Of a stretch of 64,000 nucleotides of DNA, positions 1 through 7,550 are shown piece after piece; the first letter of the stretch is position 1, and each line of letters starts with the position of its first letter. Position numbers and translations under genes: made by a program. Origin of the DNA: Paenibacillus sp. FSL H8-0537 (GTDB taxonomy: Bacteria > Bacillota > Bacilli > Paenibacillales > Paenibacillaceae); NCBI RefSeq assembly GCF_038051995.1, contig NZ_CP150290.1:1723501-1787500 (forward strand), written 5' to 3'. Under the pieces are notes generated by a model, which did not search any database, was not told the origin of the DNA, and saw only the letters and a list, made by a program, of their open reading frames with translations.

Positions 1-42
1 GAATGCAGTTAATATGAGAGCTCTAAACAGGTGATGCTTCAT
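1..42 (-). CDS. TIGR03943/YcgQ-like protein, N-terminal fragment (runs off the window)
   Basis: On the minus strand an ATG at 42 opens a frame reading MKHHLFRALILTAF to the window edge. Its ATG overlaps the TGA of the upstream permease gene by four bases (ATGA), a typical translational-coupling arrangement. In Bacillota the gene directly after this kind of permease is usually a TIGR03943/YcgQ-type membrane protein that works with it. Identity is inferred from context; only 14 codons are visible and they look like the start of a hydrophobic segment. Confidence 0.5.
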   Translation of the reverse strand, partial: MKHHLFRALILTAF

Positions 43-1097
43 AACCATACCTCCATAATCCATGAGCCGAGCCCAACCAATATGAAGCAGAGAAGGGCGA
101 GCGCCAGTACAATTTTGAGCCGAAAGGCGGACAGCAGCATGAGCATATTTTTGAAATCAATCATCGGGCCAAACACAAGAAAGGCGAGCAGCGGGCCGCC
201 TGTAAACACATTGCCGAAGGAAGCGGCGATAAAGGCATCCGATGTTGAGCAAATCGATAAAATAAAGGCGAAAGCCATCATCGCCATATAAGATAGCAGC
301 GGCTGATCGGCTACAGTCGCAAGCACACTCCGGTCCATAGTTGTCTGAATCGCAGCTGTCAGCATGGCGCCGAAAATTAAATATTTTCCCATCTCAAAAA
401 ATTCATCAGAAGCATGTCCTAGCATAGCAGAAAATCGGCTGCCGAGACTGCCCCGAGGCTCCGCGTGATGATGCTCGTGAGAGTGGCTGTGATCATGCTT
501 ATGTGCATGATGGTCTTCCTGATTGGAATGGACAGCGGGCTGGGAATCGGCCTCGCCGCGAAGCGGACTTTTGCGCATAAACATATGCATGATCAGTCCG
601 ATAATAACAGCGACCGCAAACGCAAGAATAAGGCGAGCATAGGCCATTTCGGGAGCTGAGCGAAAAGCAGCAAAGGTGGCTGTGAACACGATTGGGTTGA
701 CGACGGGCCCGGCAAGCAAATATACAATGCCGATATAAGCGGGCATGCCTTTGCGGATAAGCCGCCTGACGACGGGAATCATGCCGCATTCGCAAAGCGG
801 AAAAGCAAGTCCAAGCAAGCCGCCGAACAGGACCCCGGCAATCGGATTTTTAGGCGTAAACCGGCGAATCATCTCATCCGTGACGAATACTTGAAGCAGG
901 CCGGAGAACAGCACGCCAAGCAGGATAAACGGTATTGCCTCTAAAATAATGCTCAAAAATGTAATTTTGAAGGATTGGGCGTGTGAATAGTCCAGGAAGG
1001 CGAACGGTGAGGGCCGATTCAAAGCAATAGCGATAATAATCCCGGCACAGCCAAGCGCCAGCAGAAAGCTTATGTAGCGAAACCTGAAAATCGGCAT
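39..1097 (-). CDS. YraQ/DUF318-type permease with a histidine-rich loop
   Basis: Integral membrane protein of the predicted permease family COG0701 (DUF318, YraQ/YcgR). Eight or so hydrophobic segments are visible, with the family motif PLCECGMIPVVRR about 100 residues in and PVVNPIVF in the next helix. A cytosolic-type loop around residues 190-215 is packed with histidines (HHAHKHDHSHSHEHHH), suggesting metal binding, plausibly zinc. The start is uncertain: a GTG at 1109 or the ATG at 1097, and the latter has GGGTGTGG upstream. The downstream gene overlaps by ATGA. A Zur-like operator sits just upstream of the start, supporting a role in zinc-limitation physiology. The actual substrate is unknown for this family. 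Confidence 0.85.
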   Translation of the reverse strand: MPIFRFRYISFLLALGCAGIIIAIALNRPSPFAFLDYSHAQSFKITFLSIILEAIPFILLGVLFSGLLQVFVTDEMIRRFTPKNPIAGVLFGGLLGLAFPLCECGMIPVVRRLIRKGMPAYIGIVYLLAGPVVNPIVFTATFAAFRSAPEMAYARLILAFAVAVIIGLIMHMFMRKSPLRGEADSQPAVHSNQEDHHAHKHDHSHSHEHHHAEPRGSLGSRFSAMLGHASDEFFEMGKYLIFGAMLTAAIQTTMDRSVLATVADQPLLSYMAMMAFAFILSICSTSDAFIAASFGNVFTGGPLLAFLVFGPMIDFKNMLMLLSAFRLKIVLALALLCFILVGLGSWIMEVWL

Positions 1098-1121
1098 ATA
1101 AAACCACACCCGCTTTTCTTA

Positions 1122-1136
1122 TAGTAATAATTACGA
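1122..1136 (-). promoter_or_regulatory. Zur-like operator before the His-rich permease operon
   Basis: Reading the minus strand, TCGTAATTATTACTA matches the Bacillus Zur box core TCGTAATNATTACGA with one mismatch. It lies immediately downstream of a TATAAT (1141-1136, minus strand), so bound repressor would cover the transcription start. The match and palindromic layout are seen directly; regulation by Zur is inferred. Confidence 0.6.
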
Positions 1137-1208
1137 TTATATCACAGTTTATGCTGCCGGAAAGCAAAATAGGACAACTTTATGAGCAGAAAGCGGCTGC
1201 TTTGCTGC

Positions 1209-1236
1209 TTGACATTGGCTGTTAGCGCTGTATAAT
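1209..1236 (+). promoter_or_regulatory. Sigma-A promoter of the trpS T-box transcript
   Basis: TTGACA (1209-1214), 16-base spacer, TATAAT (1231-1236): a near-perfect vegetative promoter directly upstream of the T-box leader. Confidence 0.85.
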
Positions 1237-1242
1237 CATTGT

Positions 1243-1515
1243 AAATGCGATGACGGGAACAAGTAAGCGCAGGCAAATTGCGACCAGAGAGCCGGTGGGT
1301 GGTGTGAACCGGTGCAAGCCTGAAGCCGAATGGGCCCCCGAGCCGAAAGCGAAACGCAGCGATTCGCGCTGCCGATGCTTCTCCGGAAATTCCCCGTTAT
1401 GGAATATTGAAGGCTGTTCCGATTGTTAAGTCGCCCCATAATGGCGGCTGCGGATAGCGAATTAGGGTGGCACCACGGTCCCTCGTCCCTTGCGGCGGGG
1501 GATTTTTTGCGTTGA
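1243..1515 (+). promoter_or_regulatory. T-box riboswitch (tryptophan) controlling trpS
   Basis: The leader contains the conserved stem I start (GGGAACAAGTAAGC), an AG-bulge region (CCAGAGAG) and apical GGTGGGTGGTGTGAACCGGT. The 3' side of stem I reads GCCGAATGGGCCCC, placing UGG (1331-1333), the Trp codon, in the specifier loop. The T-box sequence AGGGTGGCACCACGG is at 1464-1478 and is followed by a GC-rich terminator hairpin and T run (about 1478-1508). Uncharged tRNA-Trp binding should favour the antiterminator and turn on trpS. Confidence 0.93.
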
Positions 1516-1542
1516 TTTTTAAATTGGAGAGGAAGATTGAAG

Positions 1543-2532
1543 ATGAAAAAAGTATTATCAGGCATTCAGCCAAGCGGTCAGCTCACACTCGGCAATTACA
1601 TTGGTGCAATGAAAAACTTCGTCAAATTGCAGCATACCGAGCAATGTTTTTTTATGATTGTTGACCTGCATGCTGCGACGCAGCTGCCAGACCCAGCCGC
1701 TCTGCGCGAGCAGACGGAAGCGGTAGCAGCTTGTTATATTGCCGCTGGTATTGACCCGGCGAAAGCAAGCATTTTCGTCCAGTCGCATGTGCGGTCACAT
1801 GCTGAGCTGGGATGGATTTTCACAACGCTGTCTTATATGGGCGAGCTGGAGCGTATGACGCAGTTTAAGGACAAGTCACAAGGCAAGGACTCGATTCCGG
1901 CAGGGCTGTTCGTTTATCCATCCTTAATGGCTGCTGATATTCTGCTTTATAACGCTGATCTGGTTCCGGTAGGTGACGATCAAAAGCAGCATTTGGAGCT
2001 GACACGCGATCTTGCGGGCAGATTTAATAATCGTTTTGGCGAATATTTCACCATACCAGAGCCTTATATGCCGAAGCATGGCTCACGCATTATGTCTCTC
2101 GATGATGGCAGCAAAAAAATGAGCAAGAGCAACCCGAATGCCGGAAGCTTCATTGCTCTGCTTGATCCGCCAGATGTCGTTCGTAAAAAAATTAGCCGTG
2201 CGACGACGGATTCTGGCAGAGAAGTGAAATATGATGTAGCGGGCAAGCCTGAAATCAGCAATCTCATGAGCATCTATGCCAACTGTGCAGGCTTGACGAT
2301 TGAAGAGGTTGAAGCCCGTTACGAAGGGCAAGGTTATGGACCGTTCAAAAAAGCGTTGGCTGAGCAGGTCGTCTCCGTGCTGGAGCCTCTGCAAACGAGA
2401 TACCAGGAAATTCGCGCATCAGGCGAAATCCACGATATATTGAAGCAGGGTGCTGAGCGTGCAGCAGAAATTGCTGATCGTACGCTAGCTGGCGCAAAGG
2501 AAAGAATGGGCTTCCTAGCGCCGAAGCGCTAA
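1543..2532 (+). CDS. trpS: Tryptophan--tRNA ligase
   Basis: Charges tRNA-Trp with tryptophan in the cytosol. The class I signature is visible: a HIGH-equivalent PSGQLTLGNYIG at residues 10-21 and KKMSKS at about residues 191-196. The length of 329 aa matches the Bacillus enzyme (about 330). The ATG at 1543 is chosen over an in-frame TTG at 1537 because GGAGAGG (1526-1532) is correctly spaced for it. The gene is monocistronic behind a tryptophan T-box and faces the convergent small gene at 2529-2711. Confidence 0.97.
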   Translation: MKKVLSGIQPSGQLTLGNYIGAMKNFVKLQHTEQCFFMIVDLHAATQLPDPAALREQTEAVAACYIAAGIDPAKASIFVQSHVRSHAELGWIFTTLSYMGELERMTQFKDKSQGKDSIPAGLFVYPSLMAADILLYNADLVPVGDDQKQHLELTRDLAGRFNNRFGEYFTIPEPYMPKHGSRIMSLDDGSKKMSKSNPNAGSFIALLDPPDVVRKKISRATTDSGREVKYDVAGKPEISNLMSIYANCAGLTIEEVEARYEGQGYGPFKKALAEQVVSVLEPLQTRYQEIRASGEIHDILKQGAERAAEIADRTLAGAKERMGFLAPKR

Positions 2533-2711
2533 TTGTTTTGCTGCTTAAGCCGTCTTAGTCTCGCTTTCACAATGAAGCCTGCGCCGATTGAAAATAACGT
2601 AAGGATAGCAAATAGCAAAGCGAGCCATGCGTTATAGCTCATGGAAATGGCGGTAGCGCTCATCAAAAGTACAGCAACGACGGCGAAAAGCAGCGATAAT
2701 GGCTTGGACAT
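2529..2711 (-). CDS. Small membrane protein, YlaF/DUF5325-like
   Basis: A 60-residue protein with two hydrophobic helices (about residues 5-24 and 26-48) and a basic tail (KARLRRLKQQNN). The start MSKPLSLLF is chosen because an AGAGGAGAA ribosome site precedes it; the frame is open further upstream but without a good site. It resembles the DUF5325 (YlaF) family of Bacillota small membrane proteins, whose function is unknown. It is convergent with trpS, with the two stop codons overlapping. Confidence 0.65.
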   Translation of the reverse strand: MSKPLSLLFAVVAVLLMSATAISMSYNAWLALLFAILTLFSIGAGFIVKARLRRLKQQNN

Positions 2712-2764
2712 AATGAGGTTCTCCTCTAGGGCAGTAACCGCCCGATAATTTTTTTTGAATATCC

Positions 2765-2793
2765 GAATAGTTTCTTGAGTCGTGCACATAATA
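2765..2793 (+). promoter_or_regulatory. Likely sigma-G promoter of the SASP gene
   Basis: GAATA (2765-2769), a 17-base spacer, then CATAATA (2787-2793), which fits the forespore sigma-G -10 pattern CATNNTA. It lies about 55 bases before the SASP start, as expected for a forespore-expressed ssp gene. Confidence 0.5.
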
Positions 2794-2847
2794 AGCTTGC
2801 AAGCTTGCAACATATCACAGTGCCCATACTGAAAGGAGAAATTCCTC

Positions 2848-3060
2848 ATGTCTAGCAGAAGCAATACTTTGGTGGTGCCACAAGCAACGCAAGCTCTGAA
2901 TCAAATGAAACTTGAAGCAGCTCAAGAGCTTGGTGTTCAACTTCCGGCAGATGGTTATTACGGCAATATTTCTACTCGCGATGCAGGTTCGCTGGGTGGT
3001 TATATTACGAAAAAACTAGTTCAAATTGCCGAACAACAATTGTCTGGCGGTTACCGTTAA
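2848..3060 (+). CDS. Alpha/beta-type small acid-soluble spore protein (SASP)
   Basis: A 70-residue DNA-binding spore protein that coats and protects spore DNA and is degraded by the GPR protease at germination. Conserved blocks are QALNQMKLEAAQELGV and GSLGGYITKKLVQIAEQQL. The usual GPR cleavage motif E-I/F-A reads E-A-A here (residues 26-28). An AAAGGAG ribosome site precedes the ATG. A sigma-G-like promoter lies upstream and an 11-bp stem terminator downstream, so it is monocistronic. Confidence 0.95.
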   Translation: MSSRSNTLVVPQATQALNQMKLEAAQELGVQLPADGYYGNISTRDAGSLGGYITKKLVQIAEQQLSGGYR

Positions 3061-3093
3061 TCGTTTTTTCTATACAAAAGGCAACACAAGGGA

Positions 3094-3131
3094 GAGGCTC
3101 AGGGGAAACCCTGGGCTTCTTCTTTTTTCTT
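3094..3131 (+). terminator. Rho-independent terminator of the SASP gene
   Basis: GAGGCTCAGGG, GAAA loop, CCCTGGGCTTC (11 pairs including two G-U), followed by a T-rich tract. Confidence 0.9.
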
Positions 3132-3156
3132 TTGACACGATGGCATAAAATAAAGA

Positions 3157-3192
3157 AAAGCTCTTTCCTTCTATTGTGAAGGAAGGAGCTTT
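3157..3192 (-). terminator. Terminator of the YfhP-like gene
   Basis: A 15-bp stem AAAGCTCTTTCCTTC / GAAGGAAGGAGCTTT with a 6-base loop. On the minus strand it runs into TTCTTTATTTTAT, so it serves the minus-strand hydrolase gene. Confidence 0.75.
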
Positions 3193-3220
3193 CCGCCGTC
3201 AACCCATAAAGACTGGGCTG

Positions 3221-4207
3221 TTAATAAGTATTCATTCGCAGCCGCTTCATTAGCCGTTCGTCGCTCAGCCAGCCAACGTAAGAGCCTAAAGTTTTATATT
3301 CCTTGTCCATTAACAGGACACCGAGAAAAGGGTATTGCTTGCGATGTCGGTAGCGAACATCGGACCAACGCACCTCATAGCCCCATTCATGCTCTGTGAC
3401 ATCAGCGCAGGCAAATTTGGTTAAGTAGAGGAAGGAGCGAATCGCGGGATCGCTTTTGGATCTGGCAGCCGCGGGATGATCGGAGCATTTTACCCTGTCG
3501 ACCCAGCGGAGCGAGCCATTTCGCAAATCGCCAACAGCGAAGCTGCCATCCTTCATATGCTTGACCACATTCCATATGCTGAGTGATACGGTCGGAATGA
3601 GCAGATATCCGTCTGCCGAAAGATTTTCCTTATCCAAGGCAGGCAGCTTCCGCATAATTGTTTTCTGGGCTATCGTTCGCCATACAAAATAAGCGGCTGT
3701 AAACAAATAAAGAATCGGAAAAATGATCGTTGGGCTTATCGCCCCAATTGCCCACAGTAAAATAGCAATAATGTGGGTAATGAAGATCACCGGATCAAAA
3801 ATGTGTATAATGTTCCATGAAATCCATTTTTCCGTGAAAGGCCGCATCGCTTGTGTGCCATAGGCATTAAATAGATCGCTCAGCACATGGACGCATACGG
3901 CGAGCAGTACCCAGCCTCCTACACGGAGCCATGGCAGGCTGCCATGGTAAAACAGTTCCAGCAAGCCGGTAATAACGACAGTCCAAATGGCTATTGCAGG
4001 AATCGAGTGTGAAAGCCCGCGATGATTGCGGATATAGCTGGCATTGCCCTTCAGGCGCAGCAGTGTATCGGCATCCGGAGCTTGCGAGCCAACAACCGTT
4101 CCAATCAAGACTGCCGTATGCAGCGTTTGATCAGCTGCAATAACGGGGTCAATGGTGGCAAGCCCTGCAAGGCCGATGCCTATAACTAAATGTGTTCCTG
4201 TATCCAC
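3221..4207 (-). CDS. YfhP/YdjM-like membrane-bound metal-dependent hydrolase
   Basis: A membrane protein of the YdjM/YfhP family (LexA-binding inner-membrane-associated putative hydrolase, PF04307). The conserved metal-site region is visible: DTGTH at the N terminus, PDADTLLR near residue 45 and NHRGLSHS at 61-68. Several membrane helices follow up to about residue 190 and then a soluble C-terminal part. The start is the GTG at 4207 (VDTGTHLV...), with GGAGG eight bases upstream; the in-frame ATG at 4231 lies before that site and is rejected. The length is 328 aa. The physiological substrate is not known. Confidence 0.85.
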   Translation of the reverse strand: MDTGTHLVIGIGLAGLATIDPVIAADQTLHTAVLIGTVVGSQAPDADTLLRLKGNASYIRNHRGLSHSIPAIAIWTVVITGLLELFYHGSLPWLRVGGWVLLAVCVHVLSDLFNAYGTQAMRPFTEKWISWNIIHIFDPVIFITHIIAILLWAIGAISPTIIFPILYLFTAAYFVWRTIAQKTIMRKLPALDKENLSADGYLLIPTVSLSIWNVVKHMKDGSFAVGDLRNGSLRWVDRVKCSDHPAAARSKSDPAIRSFLYLTKFACADVTEHEWGYEVRWSDVRYRHRKQYPFLGVLLMDKEYKTLGSYVGWLSDERLMKRLRMNTY

Positions 4208-4313
4208 GGTAGCAACCTCCAGTATCTTCATTCAATCTTCCGTATACGGTAGTATCGACGGCTGAAAGCTGATTTATGAAGGAGAGTAAAGGAAATGAAA
4301 AGGGGATGTATTG

Positions 4314-4601
4314 ATGTATATTTGCTTTGCGGAATATCGCATTAAAACAGAAAATAAAAACGAGTATTTACATTATGTAGAGCAAATGAAAGCAGCTCAT
4401 TCTGCACTCCATGTTTATGAAGGAACAGATCAGCCCGATTTATTCGTTGAGGTGTGGCAGGCAGAAAGCTTGGAGGAGGCGGAGGAAATAAAAAAAGAAC
4501 GCCTGAATGAGCGTTCTTCTTGGCGCAAAATGGCCGATTGGGTGCCGGGCGGCGCGGCAAAGGTACATGTGTGGACGTTTAAGCCCATTACCGCTCCATA
4601 A
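4314..4601 (+). CDS. Hypothetical protein, possible dimeric alpha/beta-barrel fold
   Basis: A 95-residue soluble protein (MYICFAEYRIKTENK...) with beta-alpha-beta-like alternation, an EGTDQPDLFVEVWQAES strand-turn-strand and a K/E-rich helix, reminiscent of antibiotic-biosynthesis-monooxygenase/NIPSNAP-type ferredoxin-like folds. I do not recognise a specific family. The ATG at 4314 is preferred (AGGGG at 4301-4305); a TTG codon sits directly before it. It is divergent from the YfhP-like gene. Confidence 0.6.
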   Translation: MYICFAEYRIKTENKNEYLHYVEQMKAAHSALHVYEGTDQPDLFVEVWQAESLEEAEEIKKERLNERSSWRKMADWVPGGAAKVHVWTFKPITAP

Positions 4602-4651
4602 TAAAAGAAGGGCAAGAATAGTAAAAACGCTATTAGCGGCGGCTATTTAAA

Positions 4652-5197
4652 CTAGTCGCGGCTTGTGCTTAGCGGTGTACTGTTTGTAATCATGTTGCCT
4701 TGAAATGGATACTCATAATTGATTGGACCATCAAAGGTGACATAATCCAGATTAATGGAAAGAAGCATATAGCGCATGCCTGTTGTTGGATCGCTAATAA
4801 TAATGTGGTCGCGTCCCGCAGCCTCTATAATGCCGCGGAAGGTTTTGGCGTTCCATTCACGGTTGTTCTCATATGTCATGTAGAAGGTAGCCATTTTGCC
4901 ACGGTTAAGCCGTAAAATATTTTCTACGTATGATTCCTCTACGATTGGAACTGTAACCACATTGCCGCCTGATGGGGTTACGAAGGAGCCGCTAGGGACG
5001 TTAACCGGCATCGGCTGCATCGCTTGCATGCCCGCTACCTGCTGCATGCCAGGCATTTGGCCCCCCATCATTGGCTGCATCATTGCCGGCATCGGCATCG
5101 GCGTTGGCATTGGCTGCCCGCCCATCGGATGAGGATAGCCGTAGCCCCCTGTATTTGCTGGACTAACCGCTGTTTTGTAACCATAACCATTCGTCAT
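4652..5197 (-). CDS. gerQ: Spore coat protein GerQ
   Basis: A coat protein needed for CwlJ placement and nutrient-independent germination; in Bacillus it is cross-linked by transglutaminase. The N-terminal half is a low-complexity M/P/G/Q-rich region (MGGQPMPTPMPMPAMM...), and the C-terminal half (about residues 90-175) is the conserved GerQ domain (YVENILRLNRGKMATFYMTYE, RDHIIISDPTTGMRYMLL). The start MTNGYGYK is chosen because GAGGAA precedes it. It is the second gene of the cwlJ-gerQ operon, 53 bases after cwlJ, as in Bacillus. Confidence 0.93.
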   Translation of the reverse strand: MTNGYGYKTAVSPANTGGYGYPHPMGGQPMPTPMPMPAMMQPMMGGQMPGMQQVAGMQAMQPMPVNVPSGSFVTPSGGNVVTVPIVEESYVENILRLNRGKMATFYMTYENNREWNAKTFRGIIEAAGRDHIIISDPTTGMRYMLLSINLDYVTFDGPINYEYPFQGNMITNSTPLSTSRD

Positions 5198-5250
5198 TTG
5201 AAATTCCTCGCTTTCCAAATAAAAAATCATTTGTTACATTTTCTTTGATG

Positions 5251-5673
5251 CTAATAAACAGTTGGACAATTAGCCTGGGTAGGAACGAAGAAGCAGTGAG
5301 CTTTGAAGCGGCCGCTGTTCGACTGATTGTACCAGGTGCCAGGACAGCCAGCAGCGGGGCGGAAAAACCAGAGCGCATTGGACGCTGGATGCTGCCGTTC
5401 GCCTTTAATGACGCGCTCGGCGAGTCGGATGTCGCGATCGCGCGCTTTTTGATAGAAATAGCCTTTTTGGGTCGCCTCAAAGCCGCCGGGGCTTTGAAAC
5501 ACCATCTGCGGAATGGAGCGAATATTTCTAAAGTCGAGGCAATTGCCTAGTACGCGGTTGACACCAACATTGCCAACCATCAACATGCCAAGCTCACCAT
5601 CCCCCTCCGCTTCTGCGCGCATCAGTCTTGCCAGCATTTTCGTATCCTCTGCACTTGTCTTGATGACTGCCAC
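5251..5673 (-). CDS. cwlJ: Spore cortex-lytic cell wall hydrolase CwlJ
   Basis: A cortex peptidoglycan hydrolase of the SleB/CwlJ hydrolase_2 family that acts in the spore coat during germination. The family motif LMRAEAEGDGELGMLMVGNVGVNRV lies near the N terminus, with the conserved Glu at about residue 19, and the C-terminal half contains NALWFFRPAAGCPGTWYNQ. The GTG at 5673 (VAVIKTSAED) is chosen because AAAGGAG lies seven bases upstream. The length of 140 aa matches B. subtilis CwlJ (142). It has no signal peptide, as expected for a protein made in the mother cell. gerQ follows. Confidence 0.94.
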   Translation of the reverse strand: MAVIKTSAEDTKMLARLMRAEAEGDGELGMLMVGNVGVNRVLGNCLDFRNIRSIPQMVFQSPGGFEATQKGYFYQKARDRDIRLAERVIKGERQHPASNALWFFRPAAGCPGTWYNQSNSGRFKAHCFFVPTQANCPTVY

Positions 5674-5799
5674 AGGCAGGCTCCTTTCAACCCTCAATGA
5701 TGCTCCACCAAATAATAGGCGAATGATCATGGGCGTTAAACTACATACTTAGTGTATTGTGAGCCCAGAGAAAGGTTCCAAAATTATTTTTGCTTTTTG

Positions 5800-5900
5800 A
5801 AATATAAGCATTTATAAGTTTCACATGTATAAATAGGCTTATATTTCTCCGACAAAGCTCTTCGCACGTCCCAGAAGGACGACGAAGTCGTTTTTGCTTG
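5800..5900 (+). repeat. Interspersed repeat family A, copy 1
   Basis: A 101-bp element in the cwlJ-ctaB gap (5674-6031). Its first half is an imperfect hairpin, AAATATAAGCATTTATA ... TATAAATAGGCTTATATTT; its second half ends in GGACGACGAAGTCGTTTTTGCTTG. Copies 2 (8873-8972) and 3 (12106-12206) have the same length, order and orientation. Nothing else is recognisable in this gap. Confidence 0.8.
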
Positions 5901-6031
5901 AGTGGCAAATTGATGAACAATAAGCTTGAGCGTTGTCATTACGTGGTTTTTTCTGTATGATTAAGAACGATTGACCAATGAAATGTATGGGCGCTATCTG
6001 CGCCTTGTCACATACTCGGGAGGCTCGCTTC

Positions 6032-6886
6032 GTGTTTAAGGACTTGATAGCATTGACAAAACCAGGTTTGCTCCGGCTCAATATGTTTGCAGCTGTTGGT
6101 GGCTTTTGGGTAGCTTCCAAATGGCAAATTGCTTGGTTTGATCTGATCTGGATGCTGATTGGCTCCACGCTCACGATGGCGTCTGCTTGCGTCATTAATA
6201 ATTATTGGGATCGTGAGCTGGATCAGAAGATGGAGAGAACGAAAGGACGAGCTTTGCCGACAGGCCGAATGAAGCCGCTGTTTGTGCTTGGGTACGGGCT
6301 TGTACTCGGCATTATTGGGGAATTGGTGCTGTTTATAGCCGTTAATCCGCTTACGGGCTGGTTAGGGCTTTTGGGCTGGTTCGTATATATCGTTATTTAT
6401 ACGATTTGGTTGAAGCGCAGTTCCACTTGGAGTACGTCGGTGGGTGGAATTTCAGGAGCGATGCCTCCGGTAATCGGTTATTGCGCAGTAACGAATGAAG
6501 TGGATGCAGGAGCTTGGCTCATGTTCGCTCTGTTATTTTTATGGCAGCCGGCTCATTTCTGGTCGCTTGGCATTAGACGCGTGGAGGAATATCGCACGGC
6601 TGGCTTCCCTCTGCTGCCTGTTGTTAAAGGGATTAGACGGACCAAGCTGCAGATGATTCCTTATGTAGCTCTGCTTATACCTACTTGTTTTCTCATGTTT
6701 TATTATGGCTACACTGGGTATGTCTTTCTAGTGTTGTCCGTTGCAGGGAGTGTATTGTGGGCGGTGCACACGATTCGCGGCCTGAAGGCGAAGGATACGG
6801 AAAAATGGGCAAAAACGAATTTTCTTATCTCGGTCAACTATTTAATGGTTGTATTCATTGTAATGATCGTTAATACGGTGAAATAA
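6032..6886 (+). CDS. ctaB: Protoheme IX farnesyltransferase (heme O synthase)
   Basis: A polytopic membrane prenyltransferase that farnesylates heme B to heme O, the precursor of heme A for cytochrome oxidase. The polyprenyl-diphosphate/Mg site NNYWDRELDQKMERTKGRAL (NxxxDxxxD) lies near residue 55 and a second conserved segment reads FLWQPAHFWSLGIRRVEEY. The GTG at 6032 is chosen because GGGAGG (6019-6024) is ideally spaced; an upstream ATG at 5978 has no ribosome site. The length is 284 aa. It is first in a run with the SCO protein and an AEC transporter, and works with ctaA (24523) and the SCO copper chaperone. Confidence 0.95.
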   Translation: MFKDLIALTKPGLLRLNMFAAVGGFWVASKWQIAWFDLIWMLIGSTLTMASACVINNYWDRELDQKMERTKGRALPTGRMKPLFVLGYGLVLGIIGELVLFIAVNPLTGWLGLLGWFVYIVIYTIWLKRSSTWSTSVGGISGAMPPVIGYCAVTNEVDAGAWLMFALLFLWQPAHFWSLGIRRVEEYRTAGFPLLPVVKGIRRTKLQMIPYVALLIPTCFLMFYYGYTGYVFLVLSVAGSVLWAVHTIRGLKAKDTEKWAKTNFLISVNYLMVVFIVMIVNTVK

Positions 6887-6927
6887 CGCGTCATTTTGGG
6901 ACAAGTTTCATGGGGGGAATGGGGAAA

Positions 6928-7548
6928 ATGGATTTTTTGAAAAAGCATAGCTTCAAAATTGCTGTGCTGGCACTTTGCCTGGGGATGGGCATTTATTTAT
7001 TAATGACCAATGTTTTCAAACCGGAAACGCCAATGCCGGTTCTGCAAGAAGCGCCAGCCTTCGAGCTGACGGATTTGGACGGCAATAAAGTGACGAAGGA
7101 GTCGACGAACGGCAAAGCAAGATTGGTGTATTTTTATTTTGCCAATTGCCCAGACGTATGTCCGCCGACGACATTCCTATTGTCTCAGGTACAGGAAGGC
7201 TTGGAGAAGGAGGGCATACTGGGAACAGATGCCGAAATGATCTCGATTACGTTCGATCCTGAGCGTGATACAACGGAGGTTATTAAGGCGTTCGCGGAGC
7301 GCAATTATGCCAAGCTGGATCAGGGCTGGCTGTTTTTGCGGGGGAATGATCCAGAGGGAGCCATCAAGCTGTCTCAGGATTTTGGTGCGAGCGTCATTAA
7401 GGATAAAGAAGGAACCGGCTTTACACATATGAATGTGATTACTCTAGTGGACAAAACAGGCCAAATCCGCAAGTGGATTTCCGCAAGCAATGAGGAATTG
7501 ACTCCGGAAAGCATCGTTGCTGATATGAAGCGGCTTGCCAAGGAATAG
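6928..7548 (+). CDS. SCO1/SenC family copper chaperone
   Basis: A membrane-anchored thioredoxin-fold protein that delivers copper to the CuA centre of cytochrome c oxidase. One N-terminal membrane anchor (about residues 9-27) leaves the domain outside the cell. The copper ligands are visible: C74-P-D-V-C78 and His167 in GFTHMNV; TFDPERD (108-114) is also typical. Three in-frame ATGs are clustered (6910, 6919, 6928); 6928 fits best with the GGGGGG stretch at 6912-6917. It sits 41 bases after ctaB, consistent with oxidase biogenesis. Confidence 0.93.
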   Translation: MDFLKKHSFKIAVLALCLGMGIYLLMTNVFKPETPMPVLQEAPAFELTDLDGNKVTKESTNGKARLVYFYFANCPDVCPPTTFLLSQVQEGLEKEGILGTDAEMISITFDPERDTTEVIKAFAERNYAKLDQGWLFLRGNDPEGAIKLSQDFGASVIKDKEGTGFTHMNVITLVDKTGQIRKWISASNEELTPESIVADMKRLAKE

Positions 7549-7550
7549 CG

